A stretch of 64,000 nt of DNA from NCBI RefSeq assembly GCF_003545715.1, contig NZ_QVNU01000001.1, positions 1,116,001 to 1,180,000 of the forward strand. Direction: 5' to 3'. Numbering within the stretch: the first letter of the stretch is position 1; every line of letters starts with the position of its first letter. The translations under genes were made by a program, and so were the position numbers. The DNA is from Taibaiella koreensis (lineage in GTDB: Bacteria > Bacteroidota > Bacteroidia > Chitinophagales > Chitinophagaceae). Below are positions 42,894 to 53,274 of this stretch, piece by piece. Below the pieces are notes generated by a model that saw nothing but the letters and a program-made list of their open reading frames with translations, had not been told where the DNA came from and searched no databases.

Positions 42894-45800
42894 ATGAACA
42901 CCCAAAAAGTGCCTTTAGTACAACAGCCCGTAGCAATTATCGGAATGGCTTGCCGCTTTCCGGGAGCGGAGCATTATGAGGAATTCTGGCAGAATTTAAT
43001 GGATGGAAGATCCGGCATTTCCGAGATACCACAGGAAAGGTGGCGCTGGAAGCAATACCAGGACGCCTTTCCGGGAAATGGTTCATCGGGGAAATGGGGC
43101 GGTTTTATCAAAGATGTGGATCGTTTCGATGCATCTTTCTTTCAGATCTCCGGTAAGGAAGCGGAGCTGATGGATCCACAACAGCGTATCATGCTGGAAT
43201 TGACCTGGTCTTGCCTGGAGGATGCGGGTCTGCCTCCTTCAAGGCTTTCCGGTACCCATACAGGTGTTTTTGTCGGTGTATTCAATTATGATTATAAGGA
43301 GCTGGCGGAGCGTGGCGGTTCAGTCGAAGCGCATTACGGCACAGGGACTTCCGCGGCTCTGGTAGCGAACCGCTTATCCTATTACTATAATCTGAAGGGA
43401 CCCAGCGTTCCCATCGATACGGCCTGTTCCAGCTCGTTGCAGGCCATACACATGGCAGCACAGTCTATACAGGTGGGTGAATGCGATATGGCTTTAGCAG
43501 GTGGCGTGAGCTTATTGCTTACGCCGGCCAGGCATATTGCATTTGCGAAGGCAGGTATGTTGTCGCCTACAGGAAGCTGTAAGAGTTTTGATGATAGCGC
43601 CGATGGCTATGTACGTGGCGAGGGGGCGGGCATCTTGCTGTTAAAATCGCTGGATAAGGCACAGGCCGACGGTGATATTATTTATGGGGTATTGCGTGGA
43701 AGTGCCGCAAATCATTGCGGAAAGACGTATACCATTACTTATCCGAGTCCGGCTGCGCAGGCCGAGGTCATAGCGATGGCTGTAAAGCGTGCGGGCATTC
43801 CGGTAGAGACAATCAACCATATAGAAGCGCATGGTACCGGAACACCTAAAGGGGACCCTATTGAATTTGAAGGCCTGGTTAAAGCTTTCGCAATGCAGGT
43901 GCAACCCGGTAGTACGAAACACAATTACTGCGGCGTGGGCTCTGTAAAGGCAAGCATCGGCCACCTGGAATCTACCGCCGGAGTAGCGGGTATGATAAAG
44001 GTATTGCTGGCTATGAAATACCGAAAGCTGCCGGGTGTATTACACTTCGGGAAGTTAAACAGTCGCATTTCACTAAATGATACCCCTTTCTATATCATTG
44101 ACCGGCATCACGACTGGGCGCCCGTTTTAGATAAGGATGATCATCCTTATCCGCGCAGGGCCGGCGTAAGCTCATTTGGCTTTGGCGGTACCAATGCGCA
44201 CGTTGTGCTGGAAGAAGCGCCTTATGCTAAGCCTGTGACACGGACGGCACGACCTGCTTATCTGATCTGTCTTTCGGCAAAAAATAGAGAGGCGTTGCAG
44301 CAGAAAATAGCGGCGCTGGCGGCATGGGTCGATGCTGGTGGAAGACATGCTCATCTTGCAGATATCAGCTATACGCTGCTTCTGGGAAGAGATCATTTTC
44401 AATACCGCAAAGCTTTTGTGGCAGCGAATATGGGAAGCTTATCAGCTTTACTGCGGCGTGCCCTGGAGTCGCAGCAGGAAACAGAAGCGATACTCCCGGT
44501 CATGCAAGCGGAGGTCTCAGACCCGATTTTATTGGATATAGACGGTAGCGATATACTGCCTATACCCACGGCCACCGATTATATCGATAGACTGGAGCGC
44601 CTGGCGGCTTCGTACACCAAGGGTTACAACGGCAACTGGTCATTACTGTTCGGCGATGACGAAGTAAAACGGATCGCTATGCCGGCTTACCCCTTTCAAC
44701 GGGCCAGGTATTGGTTGCAGGAAACCGGAGCGCCGGCTTATGTGAAATCTTTTTCATACCAGGAGCCTGCAGCACCAGCTGCGTTGCGGGAATCCCTTTT
44801 TACCGGCAATGAGTGTTTCCTGGAGGATCACGTTTTTAACGGCCGGAAGATACTGCCCGCAGTTGTCTATATGGAACTAGTACATAGTCGTGTGCAGCAA
44901 TTACTGGCTACGCAGATGTCCGGGAACGATGTGGTCTGCTTAAAGAACCTGGTTTGGATGTCGCCGTTTATCGTGGATCAGGAAGCAGCCACACTCCAGA
45001 TAGACATGGAGCAAAGGGAAAACGGCAGCCTGTACTATGAGGCTTTTTCGGAAGATCTGTTGCAGCAAAAAAAAGTACATAGCTGCGGAACGGCCTATCT
45101 GGCGCAGGTGCCTGAAATACCCGTAGCTGACATAGCTCAGCTCATGGTTAATGGTGCTCCGGGCCCATTGGAAGGCAAACATTTTTATAGCTTACTTGAG
45201 GACGCGGGATTTCACTATGGGCCATCTCATCAGATGGTCGAACGGCTCTTCGTTTATAAAGACAAGGTCTTCGCCAGGTTGAAAGCCGGTGCGCCCACGC
45301 ACCCGGAAACGCTTGCATATACTTTGCACCCGGGCTATATGGATGCGGCATTGCAGGCGACCATGGGTTGGCTGGCGATGGATGCAGCAAATGGTGCGCC
45401 TGTTATGGTCCCCTTGCCCTTTGCCATGCAGGAGGTGAAGGTATATGCTTCCAGCAGAGAAGTAGAATGGGCCATAGTACATAAGGTAATGGATAAGGCC
45501 GGTTTACTGGATATTGATCTCTGCGATGCTTCCGGAAAAGTGTGTGTGCAGATGAAGGGATATAGCGGAAGAATTATGGTCCGCGAGTCCATCTCAACGA
45601 TCGATATTGTGCCGGATGATGATGTCTGTAAATTGGAAAGTCTCTGGTCAGAACGGCAAACGACGAGCCATGCCGACGTACAGTCATTCGACAATCACAT
45701 TGTTGTGCTGTGCGACAGTAGGTCTTCAGCGACTGACGATACAGACGTCCGTTGGCAAAATATCACGCGTTTTACGCTGAAAAGTGAAGCGGTGGACATG

Positions 45801-48800
45801 GAGAACAGGTTCGCCGATTATTGCTGGAAACTAATGGAACTTGTTCAGGATCTGTTCGCGCGCCATCGGGGAAAAACGTTGATGCAGGTTGTCGTTGATC
45901 ACGAAGGCCCAGGACGGCTTTTAGCCGGATTGAGTGGCCTGCTGAAAACCGTATCTACCGAATACACTAAGTTTCAGACGCAGATCATTGAATATCCGAA
46001 AGCGGAAAGCAAACAGCTCTTATCGATGCTTTTGGCCAACAAAGCATCTGCGGCTGATCGCCATGTCAGGTACAGGAGCGGTAAGCGATGGGTGAAAAGC
46101 TGGCGATATGTACCGGAACAAACATCTGTTGAAAATCCGTGGCGTAACAAGGGTGTTTATCTCATTACCGGCGGCGCAGGCGGCTTGGGCTTGATTTTTG
46201 CCACAGAGATCGCCGGGAGGACTACTCGCGCAACCATCATTCTTTCCGGCCGTAGCCCGCTATCCCGGGAAAATGAAGCGCGATTGCAGGCCTTACGAAC
46301 CCAAGGCAACACGATACGCTACAGGCAGCTTGATGTTACGGATGCCCACGCCGTAAGGGAAACGATGGATTGGATCAGGGATACTTTTGGCGGACTGCAT
46401 GGCATTGTACACGCGGCGGGCATCATCAATGATAATTACATCATTCGCAAAACACGGGACGAGCTGGAAGGTGTATTGGCGCCAAAGGTTGCGGGGCTGA
46501 TCAATCTGGATGAGGCAAGCGCCGGAATGAAGCTTGATCTTTTTGTGCTGTTCTCTTCTACCAGCGGTGCACTCGGCAATATTGGCCAGTCCGATTACAG
46601 CGCCGCAAATAACTTTATGGACGAATACGCATGCTATCGCAATACACTTCGATCGCAGGGATTGCGAAGCGGAAGATGCATTGCTATCAGTTGGCCGTTC
46701 TGGAAGGATGGCGGCATGCGGCTTACGGAAACGGGTATTACCGCTTTATACCGGTATGCAGGAATGGTACCCATGGAGACGGAAAAAGGCATAAATGCAT
46801 TTTACACCGTGCTGCAATCGGAGCAGGATCATGTTATGGTGATGCAAGGCGACAGGGAATTACTGCTCAAAAGACTTCAGTGTGATCCGGAAGAAAATAC
46901 AAGACCGGCATCCGGTTTTCTTGAACAAATAAACGAACTGAAAATGAATCCCTACGAAAATGAACAAATCAAGGAGCTGATACAGCAGCTCATATACATG
47001 GCAGCGGGTATTCTGAAATCGTCTGCTGCTGACATCGATCCCAAAGCGCCGTTAGATGAATACGGCTTTGATTCGATCCTGTATACGGAGTTTGCGCTCA
47101 GGCTAAACGAAACATTCCAAACAGAAGTTGCACCCACATTGTTTTTTCAATATGATACGATTGCTGCGTTAGCGGCTTATCTGATCGATGCAGGTGCAGC
47201 CGGACCGCAGCCTGCTGAAGATACCGGCCGTCCCGGCAACCGGCATCCCGTGCGGGCAATCAAGGAGGATATGCTGCAGTGGCTGACCGGGGCGTTGTGC
47301 GGTTACGCGGCAGCAGTGTTAAAGGTCCCGGCAACCGATATTGACCCGGGTGCCGGCATGGACAAATATAGTTACGATTCCATCGCCTACACCGAGTTTG
47401 CGATCAGGCTAAACGACGCCTTCGGTCTTCAGCTCGCGCCTACTTTATTTTTTGAGCATGCCACATTAAGTGCATTGGCAGCACATTTACTGGACCGTTG
47501 GCCTTCTGTCTTTGAAGAGAAATTTTCTTCAAAGGCCCCTGATCAGGAATTACCCGGCGAATCCCTGCAAATGGAACAAAGACGTATTGCCAATGGGAAG
47601 GAAGACGCAGGTCCTCCAGACGCTGATCCATCGGATTCGCTTATTGCCATTATTGGTGTTAGCGGCAGTTTTGCGATGTCGGAAGATCTCGAAGCATTAT
47701 GGAAAAACCTGATTGAAGAAAGAGATTGTATCAGCGAAATTCCCGCCGACCGTTGGGACTGGCAAAGTCATTTTGGTAATGCTGTATCTGAACAAGGCAA
47801 GACTTCTGTGAAATGGGGTGGCTTTATGAAAGACCTGAATGCATTTGATGCAGCGTTTTTCAATATCTCGCCGGGTGAGGCCGCTTATATCGATCCGCAG
47901 CAGCGCCTGTTGCTGATGCATGTCTGGAAGACGCTGGAAGATGCGGGTTATGCACCGCAGGATTTCTATGGCAGCAATACAGCGTTGTTTACCGGGATTA
48001 CAAGTCATGAGTATAGTGCCCGGGTTTCCAGGATGAATGTCAAAACAGAGGGCTATCATCAGGCGAGTATTATTTCCTGCATCGGACCTAACCGCGTGAG
48101 CTATTTCCTGAACCTGCACGGCACCAGTGAGCCGGTAGATACAGCTTGTTCCAGTTCGCTTGTTGCCATTCACCGCGCAGTGCGTGAGATCAGGTCGGGC
48201 GATTCGGAAATGGCCATTGCAGGTGGCGTAACAGTGCTTTCGTCTTTGCCCTCCTACATCAGCTTCGATAAGGCCGGTATGCTTTCGAGGACTGGTCGCA
48301 GCAAAACATTCTCAGACCAGGCCGATGGTTACGCGCGTGGTGAAGGCATTGGAGTAGTTCTGTTAAAACGTTTGGATGCTGCAGAGCGCGATGGCGACCA
48401 TATTTACGGCGTCATCAAAGGATCGGCAGTAAATCATGGCGGGCGGGCCAATTCGCTCCAGGCGCCGAATATGCGGGCACAAGCCGCTTTGCTGAAAGCG
48501 GCCTATTCGAAGGCAGGCATTGATCCCCGCACAGTAGGCTACATCGAAGCACATGGCACCGGCACCAGGATCGGCGATCCTATCGAGGTCGATGCCTTGA
48601 AAGCGGCTTTTAAAGAATTGTATGGCGAGACTGGTAATACGGCCGTTGATACGACGCATTGCGGATTAGGCTCGCTGAAAACCAATATCGGTCATTCCGA
48701 GTACGCTGCCGGAATTGCAGGTGTTATTAAGGTATTGCTGCAGATGAAACACCGGACTTTGGTCAAGACCTTACATTGCGATACCGTTAACCCATACATC

Positions 48801-51800
48801 GACCTGAAAGGCAGTCCCTTCTTTATTGTCAGGGAAACGCAGCCCTGGAAGGCTTTGCGGGATGATCTTGGAAAGGAATTGCCGAGAAGAGCAGGCGTAA
48901 GCTCTTTTGGCTTTGGCGGTGTTAATGCCCACGTTATTCTTGAAGAGTACATCGATAAGCGATTGCCCCAAAGTGTTGCTGATGTCTCTCGTAGTCATCC
49001 TGCCATCTTTGTTCTGTCGGCAAAAAAGGCAGAGCAGCTTAAGGTGCAGGTGCAGCAGTTATTAGAGGCAATTCAATCCGGAAGGTATACCGGAGATATG
49101 TTTAGGGATGTAGCCTATACGCTCCAGGTTGGCCGCAATGCTATGGAAGAGCGCCTTTGCATATTGGCAGATACTTTTAGCGAGCTGGCCGGTAAATTGG
49201 AGCGTTTCCTGAAACAGGGAACGCAGGGAGATGGCTTATGGATAGGCCAGGTGAAAAGGGTAAAACCGGGTAGCGGCACGATAGACAACGTACCGGTAGA
49301 CAAAAAGGTGGTAGCAGCTATTAGCACGCACGATTATCGTGGCCTGGCTCAATTGTGGATAGATGGCTATGCGGTACCCTGGGCGCTTTTATATACAGGG
49401 ACTAAGCCCCGTCGTTTGAGCCTGCCGACTTACCCCTTCTCTAAAGATGTTTTCACGCTGAATGCGGAATATACCCTGGTGGCTAAGACTGTAATGCCAA
49501 TGGCTCAACCGGTGCCGGAAGCAGGAAGTACGGTAACAGAAAAGCCGCGAAAGCAGATACAGGAGGTACTGGTGGCCAATATTGCCCGTTTGCTGAATAT
49601 GGATGCCCGACATATAATGCTTGATGAAAACCTCGATGAATACGGCTTTGATTCGGTTTTGTATACGCAGTTTTCCATTGAATTGAACGAACAATTCGGT
49701 TGGGATTTGACGCCGGCCATATTTTTCCGGTATCCCGATATCGAACAGCTATCCGCTTACCTGTCCGGCGAATACCCGGCAACGTTTAATACGTCGGGTC
49801 ACACCATAGAAGCACCATCTTTGCCGGGGACAGGAGTTGATAGCGTTAGCCATGGTGCTACTGCTCCGGTGGAAATGCTCCAAATGCTTACCGGCAAGGT
49901 CGCGCAGATATTGAAATTCAGTGAGGACCTGATCGACCCGCATGCAGACCTGAATGAATACGGTCTGGATTCGATCATCGTAACGCAATTGACCAGCGAG
50001 CTGAATGAAGCATTTAATATCGAGCTGACGCCCAATATCATTTTCGGATGTCAGAACCTGAATGCGCTAAGTGTCTACCTGCAGGATAACTATACCGGTT
50101 TTTTTTCAAAGGCGCCGTCTGATCCACGGGCTGATGTTTCCCAAGGAAACGAGCCATTGAAAGGGGCAGATAGCCAACCGGCGCCATTCGCTTCGAGCGA
50201 AAAGAAAGATCCGTCTGCAGTGGCCATAGTCGGGTTGAGTATCCAATTTCCCATGGCAAAAGATGCCGGCCAGTTCTGGGATAACCTGGTTGAGGAAAAG
50301 CATTGTATCGCTGAGATACCCGCCGATCGGTGGGATTGGCGCGATTACCCTGAACTAAAGATAAAATGGGGCGGCTTTATGGATGATATGGCAACGTTCG
50401 ATCCGCTTTTCTTCAAAATATCTCCGGCGGAAGCATTGCAGATGGATCCCCAGCAACGTTTGCTGATGCAGCATGCCTGGAAGGCAATCGAAGATGCCGG
50501 GTACGATCCGCATTCACTCTCTGGTTCCAACACAGGTGTTTTTGCGGGTGTTCTTTGCTACGAATACAGCAAGCTGCTGGCAAAGGCAGATGTTCCGATT
50601 GCAAGCCATTCATTGATGGGTATGGTCGGTTCTATGGGACCCAACCGCATTAGCTATTTCCTGGACATTCATGGGCCCAGCGAAGCTATTGAAACCGCCT
50701 GTTCCAGTTCATTGGTTGCTATTCACCGGGCCGTGGAGGCCATCAGGTCCGGTGCCTGTGATACAGCGCTGGCCGGAGGCGTAAATACGCTGTTGTCGCC
50801 AGATGTTTTTGTAAGCCTCGACGAGGCGGGTACCTTAAGCCCTGATGGTGTCTGCAGGCCTTTTTCCGATCAGGCCAAGGGGTATGTGCGGGGCGAGGGC
50901 ACCGGCGTGGTTTTCTTAAAGCGGCTCGAAGACGCAGAACGCGACGGCGATCATATTTACGCCGTAGTCAGGAGTACTACCGAAAATCATGGCGGACGCG
51001 CCAATACGTTGACATCACCTAATCCCAAGGCACAGGCTGCTTTACTGCATACCGCCTACCGCAAGGCGGGCATCGATCCCCGTACGGTGGGCTATATCGA
51101 AACGCACGGTACCGGTACCGAATTGGGAGATCCTATTGAGGTTGGCGCGCTGAGGAAAGCTTTTGGTCAATTATACGAAGATAACAGCACGACTTTCAAT
51201 GGTGAAAAACACTGTGGCATTGGTTCCGTGAAGGCCAATATCGGTCACCTGGAAGTGGCCGCAGGTATTGCCGGGGTAGCTAAAGTGCTGTTGCAGATGA
51301 AACATAAAAAGCTGGTCAAAAGTCTCCATTGCGAACGGTTGAATCCGTACATCGATTTTAATGACGGACCTTTTTATGTCGTCAATGCAACGGAAGAATG
51401 GAAAGCGTTGTGTAGCCCATCCGGCGAAGCATTGCCAAGACGCGCCGGTGTAAGCTCGTTCGGATTTGGTGGCGTAAGCGCGCATATCGTATTGGAGGAG
51501 TACATCCCGAAACAAAAGCCTGACGCAGATCCGGGGCAGTATGTAGTGGTCTTGTCGGCAAAAAACAGGGGCAGGCTGTCCGAGTATGCGGAGCATCTGC
51601 GCAATGCCATTGAAAAGAAGCAAGTAAAAGACAGTGACATGGCAAGCCTTGCCTATACCTTGCAGACCGGTAGGGAGGCTATGGAAGAGCGGCTTGCTAT
51701 GGTGGTCGATTCCCTGTCGCAATTGCGGACCGCGTTACATGAATTTATTTCCGGTGATGCTTTTAGTGGTACAGGCTATTTGGGCAGTACCCGGCAAAAG

Positions 51801-53255
51801 GCTGGGACAAATGCATCCGGAGCTTCAGCTCTTTTATCAAAGATGGCTGCCGCGTGGGTACAAGGCGAAGACGTAGATTGGCGCAGTTTATATGGCGACG
51901 AAAAGCCGATGCGGATGAGCTTGCCCACCTATCCGTTTGAGCGTAAACGATTCTGGCCTCTCGATCCTGATCACAAAGAGCCGGAAGAATCGGCACAGAA
52001 CGACCAAGCGCTTAGCCCGGCTACAGATCATAACCTGGATGCACGCGCCATTGCCTATTTTAAACACACAATTGCCGGGCTTGTGAAGATTCCGGTATCG
52101 GAAATCCGGGAGACGGAAATGCTGATCCATTACGGCGTAGATTCCATCGCTATCAGCAGACTGCTGGTGAAGATGAAAAGCGTAATGCCTAAGGTGACGA
52201 ATAGCGTGGTGTTTGAGCATCCGACAATTGCCGAGCTGGTTGCATACCTAGTCGGTCACGAGCAAGAAGGTCTGCGAAAGCTGCTGGGCGATACTGTTGC
52301 GCCAAAAGAAGAAAGCTATTGCTCAGGAAATAGCATGCTGTTGCTCAACGAAGGCGGTAAGGGCAAACCGGTATTTTGGTTCCACCCGGGTGGCGACGGT
52401 ATTGATGGGTACCAGTATTTTGCCGAAGCCAGTGAGCGGCCATTCTACGGAATTGTCGCCGATCAATGGATCCGGGAACGAAAGCATATCCGGGGTATTC
52501 CGGAAATGGCAGCTGAATATCTCCGTATGATCCGGTCCATACAGCCGGAAGGTCCTTATGACCTGGGTGGATTTTCTCTAGGTGGTGCGTTGGCTTATGA
52601 AGCAACCCGCCAGCTGCAATTGGAGGGGCAACGGGTGTCTACCATTACCATGATTGATTCAGTGTACGTTCCGGAATTGATGGGTAAATTCCTGCTCGAC
52701 TACAAAACGATGCTGCTGCAAACGGTAAACCTGTTATTGATGTCATCGTCTTCGAAAGAAGGGATAGAAAGAACCGCCAGGCTTATTCATCGCAGGGAAC
52801 TGGACACTGGCCTCTCCAACGATGCTTTCCTGGATCAGGTGATGCAGTGCGCGCAGCAACGTGGCTTTGCCTATCCTGTAGCCTACCTGAATGCTATAGT
52901 AGCAAAGGGGCTTAAGGTAAGGGACGCTTCGGAATTTGCCGATTACAAGGTATTGCCGCTGATCGATCCTGCCGCTGTTCGTTGTGATTATTTTGTCAAC
53001 GGCACGCAATCTTTTTATGGTGCGCTGGCTCCTTACTTTATACTAAATGAAAAGGATAATGTACCTCTGGAACAGGTAGATTATTGGGCGGCCTGGGAAA
53101 AGCAGCTTTTGCACTTCCGGAAGACGGAGCTTCCGGTTACAGATCATGTAACGCTTATGAACGATCGCAACCTGCTCAGGCCGGTTATCGACCATTGTAA
53201 AGCGCTGTATGCTTCCCGGCAGCACAATGTCCAATTTGAATACGCAACCTCATAA
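42894..53255 (+). CDS. Trans-AT type I polyketide synthase: KS-DH-KR-ACP-ACP-KS-ACP-ACP-KS-ACP-TE
   Basis: 3453 residues from the ATG at 42894 (MNTQKVPLVQQPVAIIGMAC); 42852 adds 14 unconserved residues. Domains: KS1 ~10-445 (Cys178, His313, His357); DH ~640-895 (His646 in HVFNGRKILP, Asp817 in DAALQ); KR ~985-1330 (GGAGGLG at 1093, Tyr1235); ACP1 Ser1394, ACP2 Ser1496; KS2 ~1580-2020 (Cys1752, His1887, His1934); ACP3 Ser2254, ACP4 Ser2360; KS3 ~2440-2870 (Cys2603, His2738, His2785); ACP5 Ser3084; thioesterase ~3155-3450 (Ser3228 in GGFSLGG, His3418). All catalytic residues look intact. There is no acyltransferase domain: each KS is followed only by a ~150-residue linker ending in a YPF motif. 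Malonyl loading must come from the AT-ER protein. Product unknown. Confidence 0.95.
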   Translation: MNTQKVPLVQQPVAIIGMACRFPGAEHYEEFWQNLMDGRSGISEIPQERWRWKQYQDAFPGNGSSGKWGGFIKDVDRFDASFFQISGKEAELMDPQQRIMLELTWSCLEDAGLPPSRLSGTHTGVFVGVFNYDYKELAERGGSVEAHYGTGTSAALVANRLSYYYNLKGPSVPIDTACSSSLQAIHMAAQSIQVGECDMALAGGVSLLLTPARHIAFAKAGMLSPTGSCKSFDDSADGYVRGEGAGILLLKSLDKAQADGDIIYGVLRGSAANHCGKTYTITYPSPAAQAEVIAMAVKRAGIPVETINHIEAHGTGTPKGDPIEFEGLVKAFAMQVQPGSTKHNYCGVGSVKASIGHLESTAGVAGMIKVLLAMKYRKLPGVLHFGKLNSRISLNDTPFYIIDRHHDWAPVLDKDDHPYPRRAGVSSFGFGGTNAHVVLEEAPYAKPVTRTARPAYLICLSAKNREALQQKIAALAAWVDAGGRHAHLADISYTLLLGRDHFQYRKAFVAANMGSLSALLRRALESQQETEAILPVMQAEVSDPILLDIDGSDILPIPTATDYIDRLERLAASYTKGYNGNWSLLFGDDEVKRIAMPAYPFQRARYWLQETGAPAYVKSFSYQEPAAPAALRESLFTGNECFLEDHVFNGRKILPAVVYMELVHSRVQQLLATQMSGNDVVCLKNLVWMSPFIVDQEAATLQIDMEQRENGSLYYEAFSEDLLQQKKVHSCGTAYLAQVPEIPVADIAQLMVNGAPGPLEGKHFYSLLEDAGFHYGPSHQMVERLFVYKDKVFARLKAGAPTHPETLAYTLHPGYMDAALQATMGWLAMDAANGAPVMVPLPFAMQEVKVYASSREVEWAIVHKVMDKAGLLDIDLCDASGKVCVQMKGYSGRIMVRESISTIDIVPDDDVCKLESLWSERQTTSHADVQSFDNHIVVLCDSRSSATDDTDVRWQNITRFTLKSEAVDMENRFADYCWKLMELVQDLFARHRGKTLMQVVVDHEGPGRLLAGLSGLLKTVSTEYTKFQTQIIEYPKAESKQLLSMLLANKASAADRHVRYRSGKRWVKSWRYVPEQTSVENPWRNKGVYLITGGAGGLGLIFATEIAGRTTRATIILSGRSPLSRENEARLQALRTQGNTIRYRQLDVTDAHAVRETMDWIRDTFGGLHGIVHAAGIINDNYIIRKTRDELEGVLAPKVAGLINLDEASAGMKLDLFVLFSSTSGALGNIGQSDYSAANNFMDEYACYRNTLRSQGLRSGRCIAISWPFWKDGGMRLTETGITALYRYAGMVPMETEKGINAFYTVLQSEQDHVMVMQGDRELLLKRLQCDPEENTRPASGFLEQINELKMNPYENEQIKELIQQLIYMAAGILKSSAADIDPKAPLDEYGFDSILYTEFALRLNETFQTEVAPTLFFQYDTIAALAAYLIDAGAAGPQPAEDTGRPGNRHPVRAIKEDMLQWLTGALCGYAAAVLKVPATDIDPGAGMDKYSYDSIAYTEFAIRLNDAFGLQLAPTLFFEHATLSALAAHLLDRWPSVFEEKFSSKAPDQELPGESLQMEQRRIANGKEDAGPPDADPSDSLIAIIGVSGSFAMSEDLEALWKNLIEERDCISEIPADRWDWQSHFGNAVSEQGKTSVKWGGFMKDLNAFDAAFFNISPGEAAYIDPQQRLLLMHVWKTLEDAGYAPQDFYGSNTALFTGITSHEYSARVSRMNVKTEGYHQASIISCIGPNRVSYFLNLHGTSEPVDTACSSSLVAIHRAVREIRSGDSEMAIAGGVTVLSSLPSYISFDKAGMLSRTGRSKTFSDQADGYARGEGIGVVLLKRLDAAERDGDHIYGVIKGSAVNHGGRANSLQAPNMRAQAALLKAAYSKAGIDPRTVGYIEAHGTGTRIGDPIEVDALKAAFKELYGETGNTAVDTTHCGLGSLKTNIGHSEYAAGIAGVIKVLLQMKHRTLVKTLHCDTVNPYIDLKGSPFFIVRETQPWKALRDDLGKELPRRAGVSSFGFGGVNAHVILEEYIDKRLPQSVADVSRSHPAIFVLSAKKAEQLKVQVQQLLEAIQSGRYTGDMFRDVAYTLQVGRNAMEERLCILADTFSELAGKLERFLKQGTQGDGLWIGQVKRVKPGSGTIDNVPVDKKVVAAISTHDYRGLAQLWIDGYAVPWALLYTGTKPRRLSLPTYPFSKDVFTLNAEYTLVAKTVMPMAQPVPEAGSTVTEKPRKQIQEVLVANIARLLNMDARHIMLDENLDEYGFDSVLYTQFSIELNEQFGWDLTPAIFFRYPDIEQLSAYLSGEYPATFNTSGHTIEAPSLPGTGVDSVSHGATAPVEMLQMLTGKVAQILKFSEDLIDPHADLNEYGLDSIIVTQLTSELNEAFNIELTPNIIFGCQNLNALSVYLQDNYTGFFSKAPSDPRADVSQGNEPLKGADSQPAPFASSEKKDPSAVAIVGLSIQFPMAKDAGQFWDNLVEEKHCIAEIPADRWDWRDYPELKIKWGGFMDDMATFDPLFFKISPAEALQMDPQQRLLMQHAWKAIEDAGYDPHSLSGSNTGVFAGVLCYEYSKLLAKADVPIASHSLMGMVGSMGPNRISYFLDIHGPSEAIETACSSSLVAIHRAVEAIRSGACDTALAGGVNTLLSPDVFVSLDEAGTLSPDGVCRPFSDQAKGYVRGEGTGVVFLKRLEDAERDGDHIYAVVRSTTENHGGRANTLTSPNPKAQAALLHTAYRKAGIDPRTVGYIETHGTGTELGDPIEVGALRKAFGQLYEDNSTTFNGEKHCGIGSVKANIGHLEVAAGIAGVAKVLLQMKHKKLVKSLHCERLNPYIDFNDGPFYVVNATEEWKALCSPSGEALPRRAGVSSFGFGGVSAHIVLEEYIPKQKPDADPGQYVVVLSAKNRGRLSEYAEHLRNAIEKKQVKDSDMASLAYTLQTGREAMEERLAMVVDSLSQLRTALHEFISGDAFSGTGYLGSTRQKAGTNASGASALLSKMAAAWVQGEDVDWRSLYGDEKPMRMSLPTYPFERKRFWPLDPDHKEPEESAQNDQALSPATDHNLDARAIAYFKHTIAGLVKIPVSEIRETEMLIHYGVDSIAISRLLVKMKSVMPKVTNSVVFEHPTIAELVAYLVGHEQEGLRKLLGDTVAPKEESYCSGNSMLLLNEGGKGKPVFWFHPGGDGIDGYQYFAEASERPFYGIVADQWIRERKHIRGIPEMAAEYLRMIRSIQPEGPYDLGGFSLGGALAYEATRQLQLEGQRVSTITMIDSVYVPELMGKFLLDYKTMLLQTVNLLLMSSSSKEGIERTARLIHRRELDTGLSNDAFLDQVMQCAQQRGFAYPVAYLNAIVAKGLKVRDASEFADYKVLPLIDPAAVRCDYFVNGTQSFYGALAPYFILNEKDNVPLEQVDYWAAWEKQLLHFRKTELPVTDHVTLMNDRNLLRPVIDHCKALYASRQHNVQFEYATS

Positions 53256-53274
53256 AATCTCAAAAGAATCTTTA

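Noticed and set aside
42894-53255. Acyltransferase domain inside the PKS
   Set aside because: The segments after each KS (LSAKN... to ...YPF) are linker remnants of ~150 residues and contain no GHSxG motif; the only GxSxG is in the terminal thioesterase.
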